Below, piece by piece: positions 8,430 through 15,432 of a stretch of DNA of 64,000 nucleotides. This stretch comes from Dehalobacter sp. DCM (lineage in GTDB: Bacteria; Bacillota; Desulfitobacteriia; Desulfitobacteriales; Syntrophobotulaceae). Position 1 is the stretch's first letter, and the number at the start of each line of letters is the position of its first letter. The position numbers were made by a program, and so were the translations under genes. The notes under the pieces were generated by a model that saw only the letters and a list, made by a program, of their open reading frames with translations, was not told where the DNA came from and ran no database searches. The DNA is taken from assembly GCF_024972775.1 (NCBI RefSeq), contig NZ_CP092282.1, positions 1,178,001 to 1,242,000 of the forward strand, read 5' to 3'.

Positions 8430-9134
8430 ATGGACAGAGACATGGAAAAAAAGCTTCGATCGGGTCGTTATCAGCGGAATTTTGACCTTCTTACGGGAGA
8501 GGACCAACTGAAATTACAATCATCCACTGTAGCAATCGTCGGTTGCGGAGGACTGGGCGGTTTTCTTGCGGAAGAGCTTACCCGTATCGGTGTCGGGCAT
8601 CTGATCCTGATCGATGGCGATGTCGTTGAAATAAGTAATCTCAACCGGCAGTTGTTTGCCCTTGAGGACAATATCGGTGAACCCAAAGTCAAAGCAGCAA
8701 AGGAAAGGCTGCTCAAGGTCAACTCGCAAACGGTGATCGATAGTTATGAACAATGGTTTACGGAAGAGACAGGAAATTCCCTGCTCGCCGGGGCAGATCT
8801 TGTTTGTGATGCTTTGGACACGGGCAAGGCACGACTTATCTTGGAGAATACCTGTCACGATCTGGGCATTCCGTTAGTACTCGCAGCAATCGGGGGTTGG
8901 TATGGCCTGGTAGGCGTCAGTTTTCCGGGGGATAACATTGCAGTGAAGCTGTTTGGGCAGGACAGGCAAGGAATCGAAAAGCAACTGGGCAATCCTGCAT
9001 TTACCCCGGCGGCTATCGCCAGCCTGGCGGTGGCTGAAGCTGTCAAAGTCCTGATTGGGAAGCCAGCATCATTACATAGAAGCATTTTATATATGGATCT
9101 TTTAACCATGAAATTTGATCGGTTCAGTATCTAG
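8430..9134 (+). CDS. ThiF/MoeB/HesA-type E1-like adenylyltransferase
   Basis: A 234-residue E1-like protein. The ATP-binding GCGGLGG, the acidic LIDGDVVEISNLNRQ and the following KVKAAKERL are present, as expected for enzymes that adenylate the Gly-Gly tail of MoaD or ThiS carriers. The two CxxC zinc pairs of classical MoeB/ThiF are missing; only isolated cysteines remain. A ThiS/MoaD-like protein is encoded at 13268-13486, on the far side of the aldehyde oxidoreductase gene, and is the likely partner. Together they may serve assembly of the tungsten-pterin cofactor. It has a strong AAGGAGG site. Confidence 0.82.
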   Translation: MDRDMEKKLRSGRYQRNFDLLTGEDQLKLQSSTVAIVGCGGLGGFLAEELTRIGVGHLILIDGDVVEISNLNRQLFALEDNIGEPKVKAAKERLLKVNSQTVIDSYEQWFTEETGNSLLAGADLVCDALDTGKARLILENTCHDLGIPLVLAAIGGWYGLVGVSFPGDNIAVKLFGQDRQGIEKQLGNPAFTPAAIASLAVAEAVKVLIGKPASLHRSILYMDLLTMKFDRFSI

Positions 9135-9179
9135 TATTATGATTTTTAAATAATTAGACAAATATATTTGTTAGGGTCC

Positions 9180-9347
9180 GGTCCACGCACCACATTCCGC
9201 TTTCGGCTCTTGCGCCATCCGTGAATTTACATTATGGAAGTTAAAATTCTTTTGCCCTCCTTGGCGAATTTTAACTTAGGTCCATCCATGGACCGTTGCG
9301 CTTCGCCTCCATGCTCCGCTTGGCGCTGGAATTGTGGTACGCAGACC
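9180..9347. repeat. Long imperfect palindrome with nested hairpins
   Basis: Arms at 9180-9198 (GGTCCACGCACCACATTCC) and 9328-9347 are near reverse complements. Inside are a perfect 12-bp stem (9238-9249 with 9266-9277) and the hairpin GGTCCATCCATGGACC (9279-9294). The reading frames here overlap on both strands and have no ribosome binding sites, so this is treated as non-coding. Its right flank (about 9374-9391) resembles the right end of the MITE-like element at 12936-13198 and touches the left end of the next repeat. Confidence 0.6.
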
Positions 9348-9391
9348 GTGCTATGAAGCTGAATGTCCAGTTATTTAGAGAACGTTGTACT

Positions 9392-9607
9392 AGTACCATG
9401 TTAACCCTAAATCTTATACATCCTGACGGCAGATTATTTGTAATACTGCGTTGTCTTGCCGCTTCTTCACCATCCGTGGTGACCGCGGCATTAGTCCATC
9501 CGTGGACGTCAATCCCCATATGCTCAGTATGCCTCGCCTCCGACGGCCAGGATGGCCTAGTGTCGCGATGCCTTGGATGGCAAGGAGCAACCGCCTTGTC
9601 TTACAAT
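9392..9607 (+). repeat. Right-truncated copy of MITE-like structured element
   Basis: About 216 bp match the element at 12936-13198: the left end AGTACCATGTTAACCCTAA, the CTGCGTTGTCTTG block, GTCCATCCGTGGAC, and the block ending CCGCCTTGTCTTACAA. After that the two copies diverge, and no right terminal repeat is found. Frames across it are not believed to be genes. Confidence 0.7.
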
Positions 9608-9716
9608 ACGTTTTCACTGAGGCTCAGATGGTCTCATAATAGTACCAAATCTCTCTTTATGAGAAAGTTTTTGAATACGCTCTTTCTGAAAATTGCCCAA
9701 ATAGCACAATTCCCAT

Positions 9717-9771
9717 TGTGGCACGATTTATGCTATATAGTTCTTCCAAGGCAACATTTATTCGTGCCACA
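9717..9771. other. Inverted repeat in gene-free stretch (9608-9829)
   Basis: TGTGGCACGA at 9717-9726 and TCGTGCCACA at 9762-9771 are perfect complements with a 35-base loop. The rest of 9608-9829 shows a small TCTCATAA/TTATGAGA inverted repeat near 9632 and no credible gene. It could be the edge of another degenerate element. Confidence 0.4.
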
Positions 9772-9829
9772 TTTTCCATTACCGGTTAACTTGAAACTAT
9801 AGAAGGCGACCATAAGGGGGCTGAAATCA

Positions 9830-9928
9830 GTGAAGAATCAATGCTGTTGCGTGCAGGATGCCCGCAGTTTGGAGGTGGAGATGGAGGACGGTACCGTCAG
9901 GTTTTTTTTACGTATGAGTGGAAGTTAA
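9830..9928 (+). CDS. Possible 32-residue peptide with three adjacent cysteines
   Basis: GTG at 9830, with a GGGGG site nine bases upstream, opens a frame reading MKNQCCCVQDARSLEVEMED and ending at 9928. It sits between the repeats and the alcohol dehydrogenase gene. No family is recognised. The CCC run is unusual and could bind metal. The same stretch contains the palindrome GACGGTACCGTC followed by eight T, so it might instead be a leader with a weak terminator rather than a gene. Confidence 0.3.
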   Translation: MKNQCCCVQDARSLEVEMEDGTVRFFLRMSGS

Positions 9929-10017
9929 ACAAGAAATAAATAGGCAGATTATATAGCAAAAATCACTCAATGACTTATTTACTACTAATGATGAAATAGT
10001 AGGGAGGTTTCATTACT

Positions 10018-11172
10018 ATGATTTTTGATATTAATTATCCGACAAAGGTAATGGTTGGCGTTGACGCCACTGCGAAGACCGGAGAAAAATTAAAGGAATT
10101 GGGTGTTACAAAAGCACTTATCGTTACAGATCAAAACATGAAGAAATTCGGAGTGGCCGACAGGATCATAGAGAATATTCAGGCTGCCGGGATCGCTGTG
10201 GTTGAATATGATAAAGTTTTGCCGGATCCCCCCGACACCCAAGTCAATGAAGCAGGTGAGTTAGGCCGGAAAGAAGGCGTTGATGGCATTGTCGGAATCG
10301 GAGGCGGCAGTGTATTGGATTCTGCCAAAGCCATCAATGTATTATTAACCAATCCTGGGAACATCCAAGATTATTTTGGTTTTGGCATACCGTCTAAACC
10401 CGGAAAACCGACAGTTTTAATTCCAACAACGGCCGGGACAGGAGCCGATATCAGCGTCGTATCTGCTATTTCCGATTCCAGAAATGGCGAAAAAGCACCG
10501 CTTTTCAGCCCCGCCATTGTACCTACTTTGTCTATTGTTGATCCGCTGTTGACCGTATCCGTACCGCCCAGCCTCACGGCCACGACCGGTGTTGATACCT
10601 TGATGCATGCCATTGAAGCATATACTTCTGGAACAGGTAATCCGATGGCCGATATCATCTCTCTCGAAGCGATTGCCTTAGCTGGGAAAAACTTAAAAAC
10701 TGCAGTACTTGACGGCAAAGATGTTGATGCCAGATATGGGATGAGCTTTGCTTGTACCTTAGCCGGAATGGCGATTACCCAGGCATTTACCCATCTTCCG
10801 CATGCTGTCGGAACACCGATTGGAACCCGATACCATATACCGCATGGCAATAGTGTAGCGCCGCTTCTGCCGATGTGTATCACTTACTGTGCGGAAATCA
10901 TGCCTGAAAAGACCCGTAAGATTGGTCAAGCTCTTGGTCTGGAGTTAGCAAAAGAGCTGTCAGCCAAGGAAGTCGGTAATATTATTGCAGCATACCTCCG
11001 TAACCTCCTCAAAGAAATCAAAATCCCTTCATTAAAAGAATTAAACATTCAGGAAGCGGATTTACCGGCTATCGCTCAGGATTCATTTGGAAACCCCTGC
11101 ATCAATTTTGTTCCCCAAGCGGTTACTGTCGAACAGATACTGGAATTGCTGAAGACCGAGTATAACGCCTGA
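10018..11172 (+). CDS. Iron-containing alcohol dehydrogenase
   Basis: A 384-residue group III alcohol dehydrogenase. Seen: the NAD(P)-binding GIGGGSVLDSAKA, the TTAGTGAD variant of the usual TTAGTGSE, and the metal ligands in GVDTLMHAIEAY (Asp, His), THLPHAVG (His) and IPHGNSVA (His). It interconverts alcohols and aldehydes. The neighbouring aldehyde:ferredoxin oxidoreductase (31 bp downstream) would take the aldehyde on to the acid, so the pair may oxidise alcohols to acids or run in reverse. It starts at ATG after GTAGGGAGG. The actual substrate cannot be read from sequence. Confidence 0.9.
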   Translation: MIFDINYPTKVMVGVDATAKTGEKLKELGVTKALIVTDQNMKKFGVADRIIENIQAAGIAVVEYDKVLPDPPDTQVNEAGELGRKEGVDGIVGIGGGSVLDSAKAINVLLTNPGNIQDYFGFGIPSKPGKPTVLIPTTAGTGADISVVSAISDSRNGEKAPLFSPAIVPTLSIVDPLLTVSVPPSLTATTGVDTLMHAIEAYTSGTGNPMADIISLEAIALAGKNLKTAVLDGKDVDARYGMSFACTLAGMAITQAFTHLPHAVGTPIGTRYHIPHGNSVAPLLPMCITYCAEIMPEKTRKIGQALGLELAKELSAKEVGNIIAAYLRNLLKEIKIPSLKELNIQEADLPAIAQDSFGNPCINFVPQAVTVEQILELLKTEYNA

Positions 11173-11203
11173 TCGGTTCTATACATGAAAGGATGAGAGC
11201 GGG

Positions 11204-12916
11204 ATGTTTAAAGTATATCGGGTGAATACACGGACGCACGCCATCACACAAGAGGACTTTAAAGATGAGTACCGGGAATTTGGCAATAGGGGAATTATTG
11301 CTAAGGTACTGACGGACGAAGTCAATCCGAAGTGTGATCCTCTGGGGCCGGAGAATAAGCTGATTGTCTGTACGGGCATGCTAGCAGGGACTTCATTAAC
11401 AACTGCAAACAGAGTTTCCTGCGGGGCGAAAAGTCCGGTTACCGGTGGAATAAAGGAATCAAACGTTGGGGGGAACGTTGGTTTCTATCTTGTCGGACAC
11501 GGCATTAAAATGCTTATTTTTGAGGAAATGCCGGAAGATGACCGATGGTATATTTTCAAGGTAAACAGCGATAGTTCTGTGGAGTTGATCTTTGCTGATG
11601 AGTATATGGGGTTAGATACGTATGATACAGTTGAAAAAATGCATCAAAAATACGGGAAAGATATTAATGTTCTGACGATTGGAACCGCAGGAGAACGCGT
11701 TTTTCGTGTTGCATCACTGCAAGCGACGGATGCAACAACACACCATCCATCCCGTTCTGCAGCCAGAGGCGGTATGGGCGCTGTCGCCGGCTCCAAAAAA
11801 ATTAAAGCTATTCTGATCGAAAAACCGAGTGAGCGTGCAAAATATCCATACGTGGATAAGGCGTTATTTGATAAGGCCAACAAGACAGTTGTGGAATGTT
11901 TTAAAGAACCTGGACCTGCGCAAGGACTCAATGCCATCGGCACGAATGCGATGATTGATTTAACCGCACAGCTTGGGATGCTGCCGACATTTAATCACAG
12001 CGGTCGAATGTATCCGCCGGAGATGTTGGAAACAATCAACATAAAATCATGGCTGGAACGCGTCAATCAATACGGCGGCAAACAGGGAACAGCCTGTCAG
12101 AACGGCTGTCTGACTAAATGCAGCAATATCTACAATAATCCGGATGGCTCAGCCCTAACCGGGGGCCTCGAGTATGAATCATTCGCCGTCTGTGGGCCAA
12201 ACTGCGGGATGACCAGTCTGGATCTGATTGCGGAGATGGATCGTTTCAGTGATGACTTGGGAATAGACGCCATGGATTTCGGCTGTGCAATCGGTGTCCT
12301 TATGGATGAAGGGAAGATTCCTTGGGGAGATCCCGAAGGCGTACGGGATGCGATGAAGCAGATGCGTGAGGGAAAGACTGAACTCGGCAAACTGTTGGCA
12401 GAAGGAACGCATCGCCTGGGTGTAGCCATAGGCGCCAAGAGGATACCGACTGTCAAGAAACAATCGATGGGTGGTTATGATCCCAGAAACCTAAAAGGAT
12501 TGGGTATCACCTATGCGACAAATCCAATGGGAGCCGACCATACGTCCGGCAACACCATGGGTCCTGGGGAACATCATAAAAAGGAAGGTCAGGTCGCGTT
12601 GTCCAAGGAGAAGCAAGTCGAAGCAACGATGCTGGATAATATCTGCTGCATGATGGCTATTATGCAGGCCGCAGCGAAGTATTCGGAAGTACTGCCGCAG
12701 TTGATGCAGGGTGCTCTTGGCGGCGAGTGGGATTATGATAAAGTATTGGATATTGGCAGAAAGACATTAAAATTGGAATGGGCGTGGAACGAAGCAGCCG
12801 GATTTACCAAGGACGATGACAAACTGCCTGACTTTATGTATGAACAGCCCACGGAGAATACACAGGCCGTCTTTGACCTTACCACAGAAGAAATGCAGGA
12901 GATATATAATCTCTGA
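11204..12916 (+). CDS. Aldehyde:ferredoxin oxidoreductase family (tungsten-pterin)
   Basis: A 570-residue member of the AOR family, which uses a tungsten bis-pyranopterin and one [4Fe-4S] cluster to oxidise aldehydes with ferredoxin. Seen: N-terminal pterin-binding segments (GPENKLIVCTGMLAGT, RSAARGGMGAVAGSK), the cluster cysteines in CQNGCLTKC (about residues 298-306), the GLEYESFAVCGPNC block, the DDLGIDAMD helix and the C-terminal cysteine pair in LDNICCMM. The Cys spacing C-x3-C-x3-C differs from the C-x2-C-x3-C of the Pyrococcus AOR, pointing to a divergent subfamily (YdhV/AOR-like). It probably forms an operon with the upstream alcohol dehydrogenase. Confidence 0.9.
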   Translation: MFKVYRVNTRTHAITQEDFKDEYREFGNRGIIAKVLTDEVNPKCDPLGPENKLIVCTGMLAGTSLTTANRVSCGAKSPVTGGIKESNVGGNVGFYLVGHGIKMLIFEEMPEDDRWYIFKVNSDSSVELIFADEYMGLDTYDTVEKMHQKYGKDINVLTIGTAGERVFRVASLQATDATTHHPSRSAARGGMGAVAGSKKIKAILIEKPSERAKYPYVDKALFDKANKTVVECFKEPGPAQGLNAIGTNAMIDLTAQLGMLPTFNHSGRMYPPEMLETINIKSWLERVNQYGGKQGTACQNGCLTKCSNIYNNPDGSALTGGLEYESFAVCGPNCGMTSLDLIAEMDRFSDDLGIDAMDFGCAIGVLMDEGKIPWGDPEGVRDAMKQMREGKTELGKLLAEGTHRLGVAIGAKRIPTVKKQSMGGYDPRNLKGLGITYATNPMGADHTSGNTMGPGEHHKKEGQVALSKEKQVEATMLDNICCMMAIMQAAAKYSEVLPQLMQGALGGEWDYDKVLDIGRKTLKLEWAWNEAAGFTKDDDKLPDFMYEQPTENTQAVFDLTTEEMQEIYNL

Positions 12917-12935
12917 AAATGAACTGGCAGACGCT

Positions 12936-13198
12936 AGTACCTTGTCAACCCTAATTCTTGTATATCCTTGCGGCAGATTTCATGTAATACTGCGTTGTCT
13001 TGTCGCTCCTATGCCATCCATGGCATGCGCGACATTTGTCCATCCGTGGACTTCAATCGCCATACGCTCGGTATGCCTTGCCTCCGACGGCCAAGGATGG
13101 CCTAGTGTCGCGATGCCATGGATGGCAAGGAGCGACCGCCTTGTCTTACAAGAAATCTGCACACAATTATTATAAAGCTTTAGAGTTAACAAGGTACT
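12936..13198 (+). mobile_element. MITE-like structured element with terminal inverted repeats
   Basis: The left end AGTACCTTGTCAACCCTAA (12936-12954) and the right end TTAGAGTTAACAAGGTACT (13180-13198) are inverted repeats with two mismatches. Inside, two roughly 30-bp arms (starting GTCGCTCC and ending GGAGCGAC) pair, and small hairpins (GTCCATCCGTGGAC, CATAC/GTATG, GGCC/GGCC) lie between them. At 263 bp with no gene of its own, it fits a miniature inverted-repeat element. No clear target-site duplication is visible. It fills the gap between the aldehyde oxidoreductase and ThiS-like genes. Partial copies lie at 9392-9607 and 19598-19667. Confidence 0.65.
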
Positions 13199-13267
13199 TG
13201 TCAACAGCGACGGCTTAAAATGATACTGATGAAGCGTCTGCCGTTATTCCCGATTTGAGGTAAACGT

Positions 13268-13486
13268 ATGATTAAGGTAAATAACAGGGAATATGAATGG
13301 CAAGAAAGTCAAACATTCCACGGGATCCGGGAAATGTTAATCCAAAAAGAAGAGCTTAAGGCTATCCTGGAAGGAAACTACATGCTGATGATCAATGGAC
13401 GGTATGTATCGCCGGGTGAACGGGATCAAGCGATCATTGCGGATAACGATACGCTGCTGCTGCTTCCCTCGGCCACCGGAGGTTGA
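13268..13486 (+). CDS. ThiS/MoaD-like ubiquitin-fold sulfur carrier
   Basis: A 72-residue protein ending in SATGG. The short beta-grasp length, the LLLLP segment before the tail and the C-terminal Gly-Gly mark a ThiS/MoaD-type carrier whose tail is adenylated by an E1-like enzyme and then carries a thiocarboxylate. The E1-like protein of this locus is encoded at 8430-9134. Near the aldehyde oxidoreductase gene, a role in dithiolene sulfur transfer for the pterin cofactor is the natural inference; thiamine synthesis is possible but no thi genes are near. Confidence 0.85.
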   Translation: MIKVNNREYEWQESQTFHGIREMLIQKEELKAILEGNYMLMINGRYVSPGERDQAIIADNDTLLLLPSATGG

Positions 13487-13526
13487 GGGGGGATTTTTAC
13501 AGGAATTAAGGAGGCGAGATTTTATT

Positions 13527-13814
13527 ATGATCGGAATTATTGGAAAGATGGCGATTAAAGAAGATAAGATCGAAAAGTTCCAGACGGAACTCTCAGCGAT
13601 GATTGAAAATGTGCGGAAAGAAGAAGGCTGCCTGGTTTACCAGCTGTTTAAAGTCGAGAACGAGAAGAACATCTTTATGTCAGTAGAAGAATGGGAAAGT
13701 ATGCCGCTCTTACAGCAGCATTTACAGTCAGAAGGAATCAAAGCAACAATGGCTTTATTTGGCGAGTGCTTGGAGAAAGAGCCGGAAATGACGATATGTA
13801 CTTTAGTTAAATAG
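13527..13814 (+). CDS. ABM-domain protein (YgiN-like monooxygenase fold)
   Basis: A 95-residue protein with the antibiotic biosynthesis monooxygenase fold: an N-terminal strand (MIGIIGKMAIKEDKIEKF), EEGCLVYQLFK, and FMSVEEWESMPLLQQHLQS with the helix that ends in a conserved His. Family members are small dimers, including quinol monooxygenases and heme-degrading proteins; many have unknown substrates. ATG at 13527 is taken as the start because AAGGAGGCGAG lies before it. It lies 40 bp after the ThiS-like gene, probably in the same transcript. Confidence 0.8.
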   Translation: MIGIIGKMAIKEDKIEKFQTELSAMIENVRKEEGCLVYQLFKVENEKNIFMSVEEWESMPLLQQHLQSEGIKATMALFGECLEKEPEMTICTLVK

Positions 13815-13861
13815 GTAAAGCATAATGAAGAGTTGAAAGACTCCCAATAAGCTAAGAAATT

Positions 13862-13975
13862 CTAAACTTCCGGATCATATGCTGCTGCATCCTCGCTGAA
13901 AATTTTTTCTGTTGGCCCATAAGCTCTTATTTCACCGTGGAGAATAACCGCGACGTTGTTGGCAAGGAGAGAATG
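13862..13975 (-). pseudogene. C-terminal remnant of an ABC transporter ATPase gene
   Basis: On the minus strand 37 codons read HSLLANNVAVILHGEIRAYG and then PTEKIFSEDAAAYDPEV before a stop. This is the H-loop (HS) and the end of an ABC ATPase of the molybdate/tungstate/phosphate type. The codon immediately upstream is TAA, and no Walker A or ABC signature is found further upstream, so the gene is broken. It lies next to a regulator of the kind that controls tungstate or molybdate uptake, consistent with loss of a local oxyanion transporter. The remaining 13976-14341 is AT-rich and holds two terminator-type hairpins and nothing else recognisable. Confidence 0.6.
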
Positions 13976-14021
13976 TTATGTGAAAAGGTTTAAACTGAAT
14001 ATGTCGATCAATTAAAGAAAA

Positions 14022-14054
14022 AAGAATGCGCATAGGGGAACTATGTGCATCCTT
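14022..14054 (-). terminator. Rho-independent terminator (minus strand)
   Basis: ATGCGCATAG (14026-14035) pairs with CTATGTGCAT (14041-14050) around a GGGAA-type loop, and on the minus strand the stem is followed by CTTTTTTCTTT. It would stop read-through from the regulator side or have served the lost transporter operon. Confidence 0.6.
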
Positions 14055-14278
14055 AACGGATGAGATATATGTTTAAAGTTATATGGGTGCCAATTGGTTA
14101 GAGGATGTAAGTTAATTATAACGATATCACAGCATAGAGTCAAGACTAATTATTTTAATGTATAATGAAATAAACTAATTTAATTTGATTAAGTTTATAA
14201 TAGGTAGTTTAAGTTGGTTATTGTGGTTAAGTTTTAAAAAAATTATGAAAACTTATAATGAATAAAAAAGATGTAAAA

Positions 14279-14309
14279 AAGACGCATATTCGTCTTTGAT
14301 ATGCGTCTT
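14279..14309 (-). terminator. Rho-independent terminator of the PBP-type regulator gene
   Basis: AAGACGCATAT and ATATGCGTCTT form a perfect 11-bp stem with a 9-base loop. On the minus strand it is followed by a run of six T. It lies 33 bp after the regulator's stop codon. Confidence 0.85.
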
Positions 14310-14341
14310 GCATAAATTGCATTAGCTTACGTTTCTCTAAT

Positions 14342-15295
14342 TTATTTTTTTCTGCCAAGATTGAAATTCGGGGTCTCAAAGATGATCTGGCCGGTTAGCG
14401 AAGCATCGTATCCCGCTTGCTGTTCAATCGCCCGGTGAAATGCAGGCATGTTTAAAACCGTTCGGATCTGCTGCCATTCAGATTGGGTTGCTGTCTCGCG
14501 GAGGATAACCAAATCATATCGCTCCTTAAAAAGCGGGATGAAGCTCAAACCCATTTTTTGTGCAGCCACTTGAATGCCAATACCAGCATTGGCTTCGCCA
14601 TTGGCAATTTGTAACGCAACACCCAAGTGAGTATCTTCTATGTTTTCGTACCCTTGAATTTGGCTCACAGGGATTTCATGGGACATTAAGTAATGGTCCA
14701 GACGTAACCGTGTGCCTGATCCCCGCTGACGGTTAACAAACCGAAGTTCCCTGCGGTTAAAATCATCCCAGGATGTGATATTCATGGGATTCCCTTCGGG
14801 GACGATCCAGCCTTGAACCCTTTGAACAAGATTAACGACCAATAGGGATTCGGATGGAAGCAAATGATTGATGAACGGGATATTATATTCATCAGTTCTT
14901 TCGTCCCAAAGATGAATACCTGTAATCTCTGCTTCTCTACGGAATAGCGCGATCAGCCCTTCCATGCTTCCTTTAAACGCCGTCTTTAAATCAAAAGGCG
15001 ATGGCGAATGCTTCAAAAAATCCGAGAGCAGTTCGATAACCATATCATGACTGCCTACAAACCGGAAGCCACTGTCCGACGGGTTGTCATTATGAACTTC
15101 GCCACGTTCCTGAGGACGCTTGAAATGAGAATCTCCCTGCAAATATTGCATAAGAATGTCGTAATCGATCCGGATCTTGCGGCCGATCCGACGTGCGGGA
15201 ATTTCGCCGCGCTTAATCAATTCGTAAAGGGTGTACCGGGATATCTTTAGTATTTGGGCGGCCTCTTCAGGCGTTAATGGAGGTCTATCCGAAAT
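14342..15295 (-). CDS. HTH plus molybdate/tungstate-type ligand-binding regulator, ATT start
   Basis: About 317 residues. The N-terminus has an excisionase/MerR-type HTH (PLTPEEAAQILKISRYTLYE, then RGEIPARRIGRKIRID), and the rest is a periplasmic-binding-protein-like domain of the type (PBP_like, PF12727) found in regulators that sense molybdate, tungstate or the pterin cofactor. Key segments are GSHDMVIELL, RQRGSGTRLRLD and ANGEANAGIGIQ. No ATG, GTG or TTG precedes the HTH in frame; the first TTG (15220) would delete its first helices. ATT at 15293-15295, eight bases after AAGGGGG and about 25 bases after the predicted transcription start, is the best start. It probably controls oxyanion or cofactor genes such as the adjacent AOR locus. 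Confidence 0.72.
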   Translation of the reverse strand: MSDRPPLTPEEAAQILKISRYTLYELIKRGEIPARRIGRKIRIDYDILMQYLQGDSHFKRPQERGEVHNDNPSDSGFRFVGSHDMVIELLSDFLKHSPSPFDLKTAFKGSMEGLIALFRREAEITGIHLWDERTDEYNIPFINHLLPSESLLVVNLVQRVQGWIVPEGNPMNITSWDDFNRRELRFVNRQRGSGTRLRLDHYLMSHEIPVSQIQGYENIEDTHLGVALQIANGEANAGIGIQVAAQKMGLSFIPLFKERYDLVILRETATQSEWQQIRTVLNMPAFHRAIEQQAGYDASLTGQIIFETPNFNLGRKK

Positions 15296-15326
15296 GGCAA
15301 TTACCCCCTTTCGATATACGAAATTA

Positions 15327-15356
15327 ATTATAGTCTGGTAGATAATACAATGTCAA
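15327..15356 (-). promoter_or_regulatory. Sigma-A promoter of the PBP-type regulator
   Basis: Minus strand TTGACA (15351-15356), 18-bp spacer, TATAAT (15327-15332): both hexamers are perfect. Transcription should begin near 15320, which leaves no room for an upstream start codon and supports the ATT start. Confidence 0.85.
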
Positions 15357-15432
15357 TCAGCTACAATAGGGATAGTGTATTTAGGTAGCTTATTGGAAGC
15401 CTGTATGCGGAACATCATTTCGGATTTTCTGG

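Noticed and set aside
9271-9802. Overlapping frames of 60-170 codons on both strands across the repeats
   Set aside because: They coincide with palindromic repeat sequence, have no ribosome binding sites and read Trp/Arg/Ser-rich nonsense on both strands.
9780-10017. Molybdenum/tungsten cofactor riboswitch ahead of the alcohol dehydrogenase gene
   Set aside because: I could not match the conserved core of the known Moco motif; only a short palindrome with a T-run is present.
10371-10883. 170-codon minus-strand frame
   Set aside because: Shadow of the alcohol dehydrogenase gene on the opposite strand, with no ribosome binding site.
12816-13218. Frames across the 3' end of the aldehyde oxidoreductase gene and the MITE-like element
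   Set aside because: They overlap a certain gene or the repeat, and the apparent similarity to frames near 9300-9600 comes from the repeat, not from protein conservation.
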